From JBDHWG01 sp046328525 (GTDB lineage Bacteria > Chloroflexota > Anaerolineae > Epilineales > JAHCIE01), in contig JAXLWK010000003.1 of assembly GCA_046328525.1 (NCBI GenBank), positions 1,054,001 through 1,118,000 on the forward strand: a stretch of 64,000 nt of DNA, read 5' to 3'. A program made the translations under genes and the position numbers. Each line of letters starts with the position of its first letter. Position 1 is the first letter of the stretch. The notes under the pieces are model-generated. The model was not told the origin of the DNA. It made no database searches and was given only the letters and a program-made list of their open reading frames with translations. Shown here one piece after another: positions 50,129-58,852 of this stretch.

Positions 50129-52891
50129 CTAGGCGGCCACGCCGGCCGCGACGGCCTGCACCATGTTGTGCTCGTGCAATCCGTGCTGTTCCTCCGCCGT
50201 CGCCGGCTGGAGATCGAAAATGACCTTGTGGACGGTTCCGGTGAATGGGTAGGGCGCTTTGGCCTCGTACGCCAGGTCAACCACCAGGCCGTTGTCCCGC
50301 CCAATGTCCATGCCCGCGTAGGACGAGAAGGCAACGGGGACGGTGTGCTCCAGTCGGCCCTCGCCTATCTGCGTCTCGTTGGCCCACAGCGTCACCCTGC
50401 CACCGGCGCCGGGGTGAGGGGCGTCGGCCTCGAACAGCATCTTGACGGCGACGTCGCCGACCGGGATCGGCTCGGTAGACACTTGCTTGTACGTCTCCAC
50501 GCCCAGAAACGAGTAGGTGTGATTCAGCCGCCGCTTGTCGTCCACCCACAGGGCGAAGCCGCCGATGAAGTCGGCGTTCGCCACAATGACCCCCTCCGCG
50601 CCGTCGCCCGGCACGTGGAGATTCGCCTCGATGGCGTAGGAGCGGCCGGCGATGCGCGGCACCATGCCGCGCTGCACGTTCTGGACGTCGCCCCTGAACT
50701 CGAAGCGCGTGTGGGTGGGCAGGGGCGGCAGGATACCGAAGAAGATCGAGAAGCCGGCGAGCAGCGGCAAGGCGCGATTGCGCTCGGCCTCCGCCCAGAA
50801 CAGCTCCTTCAGCTCCGCGAGCTTGTCGGGATGTTCCGCAGCTAGATTCCTGGCCTGCGAGAAGTCATCCGGTAGGTAGTACAGCTCCCAGACATCCTTC
50901 TCGGGGTCGTAGACGCCCGGCGCGAATCGCTTCATCGTCTCTGGCGACATATCCCACGGTTTCTTGTCGAGCCTCGCGCAAGCCCACCAGCCGTCCTTAT
51001 AGATCGCGCGCGCACCGAGCACCTCGAAGTACTGCACCGTATGCCGCTCCGCCTCGATAGGGTTGTCGAAGGTGTAGACGAAGCTGGTGCCGTCCATCGG
51101 CTCCTGCTCGATCCCGTCCACTAGTTTCGGCTCGGGCAGCCCGGCGACTTCCAGAACCGTCGGGGCGACGTCAATGACGTGGGTAAACTGGGAGCGGACG
51201 GCCGTGTCGGGCTTAATCCGCTTCGGCCAGGCCACAACCATCGGGTTGCGCGTCCCGCCCAGATGGCTCGCCATTTGCTTGCCCCACTGGAAAGGCGTGT
51301 TGCCCGCCCAGGCCCACGCCGCCGCGACGTGCGGGGCGGTATGGTCGCCTCCCAGGGCTTCGATGCCTCCGTAATGCTCGATCAGCTTGAGCTGCTGCTC
51401 GGCGTCGAGCACGACGCCGTTGAGGAACGTCATTTCGTTGAACGAGCCGGTGTTCGTCCCCTCCATGCTGGCGCCATTGTCGCCCCAGATGTAGACGATG
51501 AGGGTGTTATCCAGGTCCCCCAGCTCCTCGATGGTATCCAGCAGCCGCCCCACGTTCCAATCGGCGTTCTCCTGGAACCCGGCGTAGACCTCCATCTGCC
51601 GCGTGTACAGCTTCTTCTCGGCGTCGTTGAGCGAGTCCCAGGCCGGGAACAAGTCGGGGCGCGGCGTTAGATGGGCGTCTTGTGGGATGATGCCCAGCTT
51701 CTTCTGGCGCGCGAACGTCTCCTCGCGGTACTTGTCCCAGCCGCCGTCGAACTTGCCCTTGTACTTGTCAGCCCACTCCCTGGCGACGTGATGCGGGGCA
51801 TGGGCGCAGCCGGTCGAGTAGTACATCATCCACGGCTTCGCGGCGTCCTGGGCGCGCACCCCGTGCAGCCACTCGACGGCCTTGTCCGTCAGGTCGTCGG
51901 GGAAGTAGTACACGTCGCCGTCTTTGCCCTCTGGCACGCCCAGCGTCGAGTTGTCCTGGGTGATGATGGGGTCATACTGCCCGGCGGCGCCGCTCAGGAA
52001 GCCCCAGTAGTGGTCGAAGCCCCACGACATCGGCCAGTGGTCGAACGGCCCGGCCGCGCCCTGAACGTTGTCGGGTGTCATGTGCCACTTGCCGAAGCCG
52101 CCGGTCACGTAGCCGTTCTCCTTGAGAATGTGCGGCAGCGCGGCGCAGCTCCGCGGCTTCGCGCTGGTGTAGCCGGGGAACGGCCCAGGATACTCGGCGA
52201 TGGAGCCGAAGCCCACGCGGTGCTGGTTGCGGCCGGTCAGCAGCGCGGCGCGGGTAGGCGAGCACAAGGCCACGACGTGGAAAGCGTTGTAGGTCAGCCC
52301 CATCTGCTGAACGCGGGTGAAGTTGTCAGTGCGAATCGCGCCGCCAAACGTGTCGGGCTGCCCGAAGCCGGCGTCATCAATCAGGACGATCAGCACGTTG
52401 GGCGCGCCGTCGGGCGCTTTGGGTCCGGGGATCATCGTCCAGTCGGCCACGGACTTGTCGAGGGTCCGCCCGGCCACGCCGCCGAAGTTGCGGTCAGGGA
52501 TGGGCAACACGGTGCGGTCGGGCACGAACTTCTGGACCGCCTCGACAATGGCGTCCTGCACCCCCTTCTCATCAATGACCGTCACTGATTTCGCCAACGC
52601 CCCACGCAGCGTGTGGACGGCGGTCGCGCGGTCATCCCCGCCGACAATGACCCCAATCGCGGCCATGCCCGGCGCCAGCTTCGAGCCGAGACCCTGGTTC
52701 AGGGTCCCCAGGAAATCCGGCCCGGCTCGCCTGACGCTGAGTTGCCCGCTCGCGTCCTTCGCGATGAGGACCGCGCCCTTCGCCTGGACCTTGCCGGACT
52801 GGACAAGATCATCCAGCGCGGCGAAATCCTGCTGGGCTGCCTCCGGTGCGAAGTAGCCGGCAAGGATGAAGATATCTCGTTGCGTACTCAT
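50129..52891 (-). CDS. arylsulfatase with extra N-terminal DUF6325-like domain
   Basis: A 920-residue type-I sulfatase. Residues 1-~130 form an N-terminal alpha/beta domain (IFILAGYFAPEAAQQDFAAL, IAKDASGQLSV) not normal for sulfatases. The catalytic domain starts at PNVLIVLIDDAGFGQPD (metal site), carries the formylglycine motif CSPTR at C210-R214 (TRAALLTGRNQHRVG), then GGFGKWHM and the DNG metal site in IVYIWGDNGASMEGT. A C-terminal ~170-residue beta-rich domain ends the protein. There is no signal peptide, so it is probably cytosolic. AAGGAG precedes ATG 52891. The Cys-type motif fits maturation by the anaerobic maturase at 46661. The substrate sulfate ester is unknown. Confidence 0.92.
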   Translation of the reverse strand: MSTQRDIFILAGYFAPEAAQQDFAALDDLVQSGKVQAKGAVLIAKDASGQLSVRRAGPDFLGTLNQGLGSKLAPGMAAIGVIVGGDDRATAVHTLRGALAKSVTVIDEKGVQDAIVEAVQKFVPDRTVLPIPDRNFGGVAGRTLDKSVADWTMIPGPKAPDGAPNVLIVLIDDAGFGQPDTFGGAIRTDNFTRVQQMGLTYNAFHVVALCSPTRAALLTGRNQHRVGFGSIAEYPGPFPGYTSAKPRSCAALPHILKENGYVTGGFGKWHMTPDNVQGAAGPFDHWPMSWGFDHYWGFLSGAAGQYDPIITQDNSTLGVPEGKDGDVYYFPDDLTDKAVEWLHGVRAQDAAKPWMMYYSTGCAHAPHHVAREWADKYKGKFDGGWDKYREETFARQKKLGIIPQDAHLTPRPDLFPAWDSLNDAEKKLYTRQMEVYAGFQENADWNVGRLLDTIEELGDLDNTLIVYIWGDNGASMEGTNTGSFNEMTFLNGVVLDAEQQLKLIEHYGGIEALGGDHTAPHVAAAWAWAGNTPFQWGKQMASHLGGTRNPMVVAWPKRIKPDTAVRSQFTHVIDVAPTVLEVAGLPEPKLVDGIEQEPMDGTSFVYTFDNPIEAERHTVQYFEVLGARAIYKDGWWACARLDKKPWDMSPETMKRFAPGVYDPEKDVWELYYLPDDFSQARNLAAEHPDKLAELKELFWAEAERNRALPLLAGFSIFFGILPPLPTHTRFEFRGDVQNVQRGMVPRIAGRSYAIEANLHVPGDGAEGVIVANADFIGGFALWVDDKRRLNHTYSFLGVETYKQVSTEPIPVGDVAVKMLFEADAPHPGAGGRVTLWANETQIGEGRLEHTVPVAFSSYAGMDIGRDNGLVVDLAYEAKAPYPFTGTVHKVIFDLQPATAEEQHGLHEHNMVQAVAAGVAA

Positions 52892-52985
52892 GTGCCTTCT
52901 CCTTGGTCGGCGGCGCATAGTAAAGGCCCCGTGAGGTTACCCGTACCTCGCCGTCAAGGTGATTGTGAGAAACCAGCAGACGCGC

Positions 52986-53606
52986 CTACGAGGCGCTCGG
53001 CGGCTGGGCAGGGCCGTCGGTATTCTGGGCCGCGGCCTCCTGGGCCGCCGGTGCGTCTGGCGCTTTCTTGAAGAACCGGTCGAGCTGCCCCCCCTGGTAG
53101 CCGATGCCGCCGGCAGCCAGAACGATGGCGATCAGGGTCCCCGCCACACCTTGCAGGCTCGGCAGGAGCAGGATCAATCCGCGCGTGACGAGCAATGCCC
53201 CCACAAGCCCGGCCAGGATGATCAGGCCCCAGTCGCGGCGGCCGCGCCTGAAGATGCGGAGCGCATACACAGCGACGACAGCGCCCACGACGGCGAGCAG
53301 CCAATCGAGCACTCCCCCGTTGAAGTTAAAGAGATCGAGGACGCCAAGCACAATCGCCGCGCCGGCGAAGGCGCTCAGCACCACAATCACAATCTCCACG
53401 ATGCCCCTGGCGAACCCGCCAAACAGGAAGCCGACGACGGCCAATCCGACAACGAGGCCCACCTGAACCCAGAAGTCAGAGATGCCGGGCACCAGGTGCA
53501 GGATCGCGACACCGACCAACCCACCAACAGCTGCTCCCAGCACGGCCAGCCGGCGCCCGAAGATGAGGACCGCGATGCCAATCAGGATCAAAAGAATCGG
53601 GAACAT
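52986..53606 (-). CDS. polytopic membrane protein, TMEM198/DUF4203-like
   Basis: A 206-residue membrane protein with about seven hydrophobic helices rich in Gly/Ala/Val (LGAAVGGLVGVAILHL, LAVVGFLFGGFARGIVEI) and an acidic Ala/Pro tail (about 175-206). Its composition and spacing recall the bacterial TMEM198/DUF4203 type proteins. GGAGG lies 8 nt before the ATG. The function is unknown; the gene at 58187 looks like a relative, suggesting a pair within this island. Confidence 0.65.
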   Translation of the reverse strand: MFPILLILIGIAVLIFGRRLAVLGAAVGGLVGVAILHLVPGISDFWVQVGLVVGLAVVGFLFGGFARGIVEIVIVVLSAFAGAAIVLGVLDLFNFNGGVLDWLLAVVGAVVAVYALRIFRRGRRDWGLIILAGLVGALLVTRGLILLLPSLQGVAGTLIAIVLAAGGIGYQGGQLDRFFKKAPDAPAAQEAAAQNTDGPAQPPSAS

Positions 53607-53722
53607 TGCATGCCTCCATGTCGTGGTGAATGGCTCCGCTCGCTCCCCGAGTCACTTAGGCGCGGGGCCGCCGTTCCTCAAACCCAATGCACCAACACTC
53701 GCTTGCGCTCGTCGGCGCGCGC

Positions 53723-53923
53723 CTACAGCGCGCTCAGCGCGCCCGTGGGGCGCTCGGAATTCTCGTGCCAGTACCAGCGCGGCCCGCCGCGCTCGCCGCG
53801 ACGAGCAATCACCACGACGCAGACGGCGAGGAGGGCTGCGAGCGCCACAACCTGCCGCCGCACACGCTCCCTGCGCTTGCCCTCTCGCGTACGCCGCGGC
53901 TCCCTGATGCGTCGAGATGACAT
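53723..53923 (-). CDS. small basic single-pass membrane protein
   Basis: A 66-residue protein with a very basic N-terminus (RRIREPRRTREGKRRERVRRQ), one TM helix (VVALAALLAVCVVVIA, about residues 24-39) and a short polar tail. The positive-inside rule puts the N-terminus in the cytoplasm. ATG 53923 has AAGGAGGG 5 nt upstream, so it is probably translated. No family recognised; perhaps an accessory subunit of neighbours in the island. Confidence 0.55.
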   Translation of the reverse strand: MSSRRIREPRRTREGKRRERVRRQVVALAALLAVCVVVIARRGERGGPRWYWHENSERPTGALSAL

Positions 53924-53955
53924 ATGCCCTCCTTGCGTCCTCAACCAGGCGCGGC

Positions 53956-55236
53956 CTACGCCGCTGCCTTGCCCGCCGCCCGCTGCGCGCGCAGCATCTG
54001 GAAAACCTGCCCCACGATCATCGCCGTCACAGCCGCCACGGTGATTAGGCCCACCAGGTCTGCGCCCGCGCGCGCGACCACACTAACCAGGAGGATGCTG
54101 GTCAAGGGCGCCTTCAAGATGAGAGTTACCACAGCCACTTCCAGACACGTAATCAGAATAGAAAGCGGCATGCCCGGCACAAGCAGGCTAATCGCCAGGC
54201 CCATCATGACGGCGGTGAACAGTGATGGGAAGATCGGACCACCGATGTAGCCGCTCTTGAATGACAACGCCAGCAGGAGCGGCTTAAGAAGCGCCATAAG
54301 CAGCAGCATCGCCACACCGACCTGGGCCGGGTTGGCGATGATCGTATGGATCGAGGTCTCTCCGGAGAACATCAGGTCGGGAATGAAGTAGCAGACAATG
54401 CCGATAATCACGCCGGCGACCAGGGCCCTCAACACCACCTGGTTGTCAAACCGACTCATGACCTTGCCCAACACCTGGAACGCAATGCCGATGTAGGCGG
54501 CCAGGATGGCCCCCACAATGCCGAGGCCAATCGCCCAAACCGCGTAACCCACTGTCAGACCGCCCGGCTCGCCGACGTCGAGGAAGCCGGCGAACGGCGG
54601 CACTTTGAGTAGGGTAAACAACAGGAATCCGATGGCGCCTGCCGCCAGATTCGACGCCAGGAGGCGGAACCCTCCCTGTCCCTGCATCGATTCGGTCGCA
54701 AACAGAGTCGCAAACACAGGATTGCCGACAATTCCGTTATAGGCCGCGCTCATGCCGGCGAGGCTGGCCGCGAGCATATCCTGCTTGCCCAACTTGAGCC
54801 TGACGCCAATCCACTCTGCCACGTCAATCGCCAGAAAGCCAATCGGGCCTTCGGGACCGACGCTGGCGCCGGAGAACAGTGAGAAGAACGAGGAGAGGAG
54901 AGTACCCCAGAACCGCCTGTAGCCTGTAAAGTCGCCCGCTTGCAGAGGCTCCACGCTGCCGCCGTGAATGACGTTCGGCGCCCGCATGTACTTCTGGACC
55001 AGGCCCACCAGCAGCGAAAAGAACACCGCGCCGACAGGGATCATCCAGCGGTTGGCAGTGACGAAACTGTTCTTCCAGATGAGGTCATTGAGCTGCGAGT
55101 AGACCAACAGCCACACCACAGCGAACAAGCCAACGGCGACCGCGATCAGGATGACATGCCCGAGGGTGAGCTGAGCGACCGGCATTTGGCTGTCGGCGTT
55201 CGACTCACTTGGCAGCGGCCCATTCGCAACACTCAC
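53956..55236 (-). CDS. ClC-family chloride channel/transporter
   Basis: A 426-residue ClC protein, the size of prokaryotic ClC without CBS domains. The selectivity motifs are visible: SGASVGPEGP (GxEGP, with the gating Glu) near 120-129 and SGYIGGPIFPSLF (GxFxP-like) in the second half. Two homologous halves of about 200 residues can be traced. Such proteins exchange Cl-/H+ or conduct Cl-, and serve acid resistance or charge balance. GTG 55236 follows GAGGAG at about 8 nt. It lies next to TRIC, GAP-type and HdeD-like genes, supporting a pH/osmotic role for the island. Confidence 0.93.
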   Translation of the reverse strand: MSVANGPLPSESNADSQMPVAQLTLGHVILIAVAVGLFAVVWLLVYSQLNDLIWKNSFVTANRWMIPVGAVFFSLLVGLVQKYMRAPNVIHGGSVEPLQAGDFTGYRRFWGTLLSSFFSLFSGASVGPEGPIGFLAIDVAEWIGVRLKLGKQDMLAASLAGMSAAYNGIVGNPVFATLFATESMQGQGGFRLLASNLAAGAIGFLLFTLLKVPPFAGFLDVGEPGGLTVGYAVWAIGLGIVGAILAAYIGIAFQVLGKVMSRFDNQVVLRALVAGVIIGIVCYFIPDLMFSGETSIHTIIANPAQVGVAMLLLMALLKPLLLALSFKSGYIGGPIFPSLFTAVMMGLAISLLVPGMPLSILITCLEVAVVTLILKAPLTSILLVSVVARAGADLVGLITVAAVTAMIVGQVFQMLRAQRAAGKAAA

Positions 55237-55298
55237 ATCAAGCTCCTCTCACATGTCAAGACGGCGCGCCTGTACGGGCGACGACGTTTGATACGCAG

Positions 55299-56060
55299 CT
55301 ATTCCTGTGTCTCCTTGCCAAACTCGCGTCGCAGTCCTTCGCCCAATGACATACGCCGGGCTTCGCCCGCCTTCGCCTCGTCAGGCTCCCACGGTTCCGG
55401 CTCCTCCCACAACCGCCACATGGCAACGACGCGGAAGGCAAAGCCGACGATAAAGGCGATGGCGACCGCCGCATAGAACGGCATGCCGGCGATGGCGACG
55501 ACTAAATACACAACCGAGGTGAGAACGGCCGTTCCCACGAACCACTCGCCACGGACAAAGTGCTTCGGCGGAAGCAGCGCCGTTATGTCAACAAAATACC
55601 GGCCAAAGGTGGGGCCGACGACGCCGATCAGGATGCACGCCAGGAGAGGGAGTTGCGCGTCCAGTGCTTTCTGGGCGCCGACGACGGCGTACCACGGCAG
55701 AGCGAAGGCGAGCATGAACTGGTACACGCCGTCACGGAAGCGCTGGCTCGGGCCGAAAGCCACGTAGATGCCGAGAACACCGGCCAGACTCGACAGGATT
55801 AGGTACCACGGGTTGGTCAGCGCAGCCGGAATCTGATTGAGCAGAATATCGCGGACGACGCCGCCGCCGATACCGGCGAGAATAGCCATGAGGATGATAC
55901 CTACGTATGTCCAATGGCGGTAGTGGTCAGGGCGGCGGGCGAGGAGTGCGCCGTTGAAGGCGGCTGTCGTCGCGGCAATCAGGTCAACGATCGTCAGGCT
56001 GCCGGCGGTCCAGGTGCCAAAATGCGAAAGAGCGTATGAGATGACTTGTTGAAAGTCCAT
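55299..56060 (-). CDS. TRIC/UPF0126 family cation channel-like protein
   Basis: A 253-residue membrane protein with about seven helices, longer at the C-terminus than the TRIC protein at 17701. The TRIC hallmark GIGGGVVRDILLNQIP is present in the first repeat. The second repeat is less canonical (VVGPTFGRYFVDITALLPP) and lacks the GGGxxRD copy, so pore properties may differ. The tail (about 215-253) is charged. ATG 56060 (MDFQQVISYAL) is the natural start. It follows the GAP-type gene and precedes the ClC gene, all minus strand. Confidence 0.85.
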   Translation of the reverse strand: MDFQQVISYALSHFGTWTAGSLTIVDLIAATTAAFNGALLARRPDHYRHWTYVGIILMAILAGIGGGVVRDILLNQIPAALTNPWYLILSSLAGVLGIYVAFGPSQRFRDGVYQFMLAFALPWYAVVGAQKALDAQLPLLACILIGVVGPTFGRYFVDITALLPPKHFVRGEWFVGTAVLTSVVYLVVAIAGMPFYAAVAIAFIVGFAFRVVAMWRLWEEPEPWEPDEAKAGEARRMSLGEGLRREFGKETQE

Positions 56061-56112
56061 TTGTGCAACCTTGGTCAGACGGGTCAAAAACCCGAATGCA
56101 GTCTCGATACAA

Positions 56113-56841
56113 TTACGGACGAAGGCCCGCGAGGCCTTTGAGCAGGAACATCACGCCGAGCAGAAACAGCACGGCCGCCATCACCACGGCGCGGTGGCCG
56201 ATCAGCCAATCTTTCCACTGCAACAGCCGTGTTTCAGCGTGCTCGCCGCCGACCGTCCGATACACGACCGGCACGGCGACTGCCAGGCTGGCGACCGCGA
56301 TGAACACCACAAAGTCTAGCAGCGAGTCGAAGAATCTTGGAGACGTTTTGAGGACCACAACCGAGGCCGCCATGACGAGGGCAATGGCTTTCGGGTTGAG
56401 AGCCGCGAGAGCGAAGGCAATGCTGGCCGAGCGATTCGGCGTAATCACGTCGCCCCCGGTGACCTTGGCGTCGGCCTCGGCGAGCCACTTCGGCAGCGGC
56501 TCCGCGACACCGTGCTTGGGTCGCTTGCGCCACTGGGCGAAGCCCATGCCGAGGAAGAGCAAGCCGATGAGGATACCCAACATCGCCTGGATGATGTCGA
56601 GGGAGGGGTTGCCCGACGTCAGCGCGGCGCCGGTTCGCATCAGCGTGTGCACCAATGCCACGACGAAAACGAGGCCGCCGATCCAACCGACCAGGAATGT
56701 GATACCGTTGGCAACACCCTGTTTCGAGAACAGGACGACAATGACCGCTATGACCGCGAACGCGTTCACCGCGACCCCGATCGCAGCGGGTAGAATATCG
56801 CTTCCGAGAGTCTGGGCTTCGATCTTGGTCTCCTCGGACAC
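56113..56841 (-). CDS. GAP/Sap (sulfolipid-addressing-like) membrane protein
   Basis: A 242-residue membrane protein with about six helices: ILPAAIGVAVNAFAVIAVIVVLFS at the N-terminus, then SIAFALAALNPKAIALVMAASV in the middle, the paired ALNPK-type motifs of the GAP/Sap family (also related to LysE). Mycobacterial Sap assists glycolipid export. GTG 56841 lies directly after the TAA stop of the degenerate SHOCT remnant and behind AAAGG. A role in envelope lipid or small-molecule transport is inference. Confidence 0.8.
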   Translation of the reverse strand: MSEETKIEAQTLGSDILPAAIGVAVNAFAVIAVIVVLFSKQGVANGITFLVGWIGGLVFVVALVHTLMRTGAALTSGNPSLDIIQAMLGILIGLLFLGMGFAQWRKRPKHGVAEPLPKWLAEADAKVTGGDVITPNRSASIAFALAALNPKAIALVMAASVVVLKTSPRFFDSLLDFVVFIAVASLAVAVPVVYRTVGGEHAETRLLQWKDWLIGHRAVVMAAVLFLLGVMFLLKGLAGLRP

Positions 56842-56947
56842 TTACCTTTGTCCTGGATGTTCGCTACCGCGCCGTCCGCCGGCGAGTAGCTTCGCCTTGG
56901 CAGCGGCAAACTCGGCGTCGCTCAGCACGCCCGCGCATTCGCAACAT
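56842..56947 (-). pseudogene. SHOCT-domain gene remnant, internally deleted
   Basis: One frame reads the SHOCT end GVLSDAEFAAAKAKLLAGG and stops at 56842, close to the C-terminus of the intact gene at 57110 (GVLSDDEFAAAKAKLLAGG). Just before, another frame has ATG-TTG-CGA at 56947, matching the MLR start of the intact gene. So only the two ends of a paralogue remain, joined out of frame. Confidence 0.6.
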
Positions 56948-57035
56948 CTCTTTGCCGCTCCTCTCATGCCTCTCGACTGTCGGGGCGTTCGTTGTGACGA
57001 CGCCCGCTGGTGTGTGACACGCGGATGACGCGGTA

Positions 57036-57093
57036 TGTAGTGACGACTTTAGTCGTTCGACGGCCAGAAGAGCGACTGGAAGTCGCCACTACA
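57036..57093. repeat. REP-like inverted repeat, copy C
   Basis: Left arm GTAGTGACGACTTTAGTCGTT, right arm AGCGACTGGAAGTCGCCACTACA. It lies 16 nt after the stop of the SHOCT gene (57110, minus). About 25 nt of left flank (TGTGACAC...GCGGT) also resembles the flank of copy D, so C and D share a longer ancestry. Confidence 0.85.
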
Positions 57094-57109
57094 TTTCCGT
57101 CATCGCGCA

Positions 57110-57499
57110 TCAGCCGCCCGCGAGCAGCTTCGCCTTGGCGGCGGCGAATTCGTCGTCGCTCAGCACGCCCGCGTTGTGGAGCTGCGACAGCTGCGCAAGC
57201 TGATCGGTCAGGCTCGGCGCAGCCGGCGCCGCCGGAGCGGGCGCGGGCGCGGCCTGGGGCGGCGGCGCGGCCGCCTGGGCAGCCTGCTGCTGCTGCAGGG
57301 CGTTGATCTGCGCCTGCTGTTGGGCGATTTGCTGCTGCTGGTCGTAGGCGGCCTGCTGCTGATCGTACTCGGCCTGCTGAGCCGCCGCCTGGTTCGCATA
57401 CCTCTGATCTTGGTGGTGGCGTACAGCGCCGGCTGTACCCGCTACCACAGCGGTCCCCACGGCCACGCGCGCTACCCTGCGTGCTCCTACTCGCAACAT
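57110..57499 (-). CDS. SHOCT-domain protein with Gln-rich and Ala/Pro-rich middle
   Basis: A 129-residue protein. The N-terminus (RVARVAVGTAVVAGTAGAV, residues ~7-26) is a weak membrane or signal-like helix. Residues ~30-75 are Gln/Ala-rich (YDQQQAAYDQQQQIAQQQAQ) and probably coiled-coil; an Ala/Pro linker follows. The last ~30 residues are a SHOCT module (LAQLSQLHNAGVLSDDEFAAAKAKLL), a short motif thought to mediate oligomerisation or membrane-associated signalling. ATG 57499 has AAGGAG upstream. A deleted paralogue lies at 56842. It probably binds other island proteins at the membrane. Confidence 0.85.
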   Translation of the reverse strand: MLRVGARRVARVAVGTAVVAGTAGAVRHHQDQRYANQAAAQQAEYDQQQAAYDQQQQIAQQQAQINALQQQQAAQAAAPPPQAAPAPAPAAPAAPSLTDQLAQLSQLHNAGVLSDDEFAAAKAKLLAGG

Positions 57500-57579
57500 A
57501 TCGTCTCTCCTTCTACGTCTCGTTTGATGTCAACCTGACTGGTAGGCGCGCTCACTTGTTGCGCTCGCTACCGTCGCGC

Positions 57580-58017
57580 CTAGAGCGCGACAACCATCGC
57601 CTTCAACTCTTCAACCGCCGCCTCGATGTCCTCGTGCGGGATGCGCTGGGCGATGAGGAGATGGCCGCCGGCTTCCTTGAGGGCTTCGAGCGTCTTCTTG
57701 GCCCACACATTCTCATACAGCAACACGCCCGCCGTGCTCTCGTTGTCCAGCAGCGCACCGATGTCTTCAATGTCGCCCATCGTGAGCATCTGGCTAATGG
57801 CCGGCTTGAGGAGATCGAGATCGCTGGCGACGTCCGGCTTGACGTCCGTAATCTCCATCTTGGCGAGCTGGCCTTCGGCGTCCTTGGTCAGGATGACCAT
57901 GTCAATGACGCGAATGAAGCCATCGCTCACAAGCTGATGGATCTCGCGCAGGGCTTTGCCGGTGAAGTGGTTACCCTTGAACTCGACAACCAGCAGATCC
58001 ACAGGTCCGAATGTCAT
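57580..58017 (-). CDS. DUF6325-family protein
   Basis: A 145-residue soluble protein beginning MTFGPVDLLVVEF. It matches what I know as DUF6325: an alpha/beta domain with VDLLVVEFKGNHFTGKALREI, the motif DMVILTKDAEGQL, and a helix-rich end (DIGALLDNESTAGVLLYENVWAKKTLEALKEAGG). No catalytic residue set is evident. The stretch LTKDAEGQL is nearly the same as IAKDASGQL in the N-terminal domain of the arylsulfatase at 50129, so the two are probably homologous. AGGAGG lies 4 nt before the ATG. It may sense or bind a ligand shared with the sulfatase. Confidence 0.78.
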   Translation of the reverse strand: MTFGPVDLLVVEFKGNHFTGKALREIHQLVSDGFIRVIDMVILTKDAEGQLAKMEITDVKPDVASDLDLLKPAISQMLTMGDIEDIGALLDNESTAGVLLYENVWAKKTLEALKEAGGHLLIAQRIPHEDIEAAVEELKAMVVAL

Positions 58018-58102
58018 ACTGCCTCCTAAAGTGTGCGTTACGGTTCTACAATCGCGGATGCCAATGCGCCACTAGGGGTCTGTCACACCTGAATGCGCGG
58101 TG

Positions 58103-58158
58103 TGCAGTGACGACTTTAGTCGTTCTGCGGCCCGGAAACGACTGAAGTCGTTACTACA
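58103..58158. repeat. REP-like inverted repeat, copy D
   Basis: Left arm GCAGTGACGACTTTAGTCGTT, right arm AACGACTGAAGTCGTTACTACA, loop CTGCGGCCCGGA. It lies between the DUF6325 gene start (58017) and the stop of the 58187 gene. It is the most symmetric copy, with only a few mismatches between the arms. Confidence 0.85.
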
Positions 58159-58186
58159 TTACCTCCACTTCACGCTTGACAGATCG

Positions 58187-58852
58187 CTAGGCTGGCGGCA
58201 GCGGCTGAGTGTACGTCTCCCACCTGTTATACTGGACCACGTTGTAGGTGCGGTTGGTCACCGCCTGAACATAGATGCCGGCAATCGCCAGGATCACGAA
58301 CAAGATCGCCAACAGCGGCGAGGTTTGCAGCGCGCGCTGCACAGGACTTTGCAGCGCCTGAGCCGCCGGGTTGAACAGCAGGACAAAGACGCCGATGCAC
58401 GCAGCCGCGCCAAGCACGGCGGTGCCGATCTCGATCACCCACTTCTGGAGATTGAAGCGATAGGTGATGAAAGCCAGCGCAATGCCGACAACCACGGCAA
58501 GGATCCATACCAGGAAGTTGGTCACCATGCCGGCGCCAGACATTAACCCGACGATGGCTGTGTACCCCAACGCAAACGCGATGATCAACACCGCGGCGAG
58601 GTAGAACAGGTACGCCAGGCCCGCGAAGACCAATGCGACCACGAAACCGACGACCCAGCTCGTCACCGTCGCCAGGAACGCATCCCCAAACAGGGCCTGG
58701 ATGGTCTGCGCGCCTAGCGAGAAGCCGAAGAAGAAGCCGAAAATCGGCAGCAGGATGAGAAACAAGCGGTAGCCGAGGAACGTCATGATGATCCCGAACG
58801 CCAGGCCGATGACCCCGGCGCAAGCCAGGGCGAGGAACGATTCATTTGTCAT
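58187..58852 (-). CDS. polytopic membrane protein, TMEM198/DUF4203-like
   Basis: A 221-residue membrane protein with about seven helices (ALACAGVIGLAFGIIMTFLG, LFLILLPIFGFFFGFSLGAQ, SWVVGFVVALVFAGLAYLF, ...) and a short cytosolic tail. The alternation of Gly-rich helices and the GFFFGFSLG turn resemble TMEM198/DUF4203 proteins of bacteria. ATG 58852 follows GGGGG. Its partner 52986 has a similar layout, though similarity in sequence is low by eye. Function unknown; membrane stress association is inference from the island. Confidence 0.65.
   Translation of the reverse strand: MTNESFLALACAGVIGLAFGIIMTFLGYRLFLILLPIFGFFFGFSLGAQTIQALFGDAFLATVTSWVVGFVVALVFAGLAYLFYLAAVLIIAFALGYTAIVGLMSGAGMVTNFLVWILAVVVGIALAFITYRFNLQKWVIEIGTAVLGAAACIGVFVLLFNPAAQALQSPVQRALQTSPLLAILFVILAIAGIYVQAVTNRTYNVVQYNRWETYTQPLPPA

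Noticed and set aside
58081..58107. ECF41-like -35 (TGTCACA, plus strand)
   Set aside because: The -10 position reads GCAG, and there is no plus-strand gene downstream; it is the flank of REP copy D.
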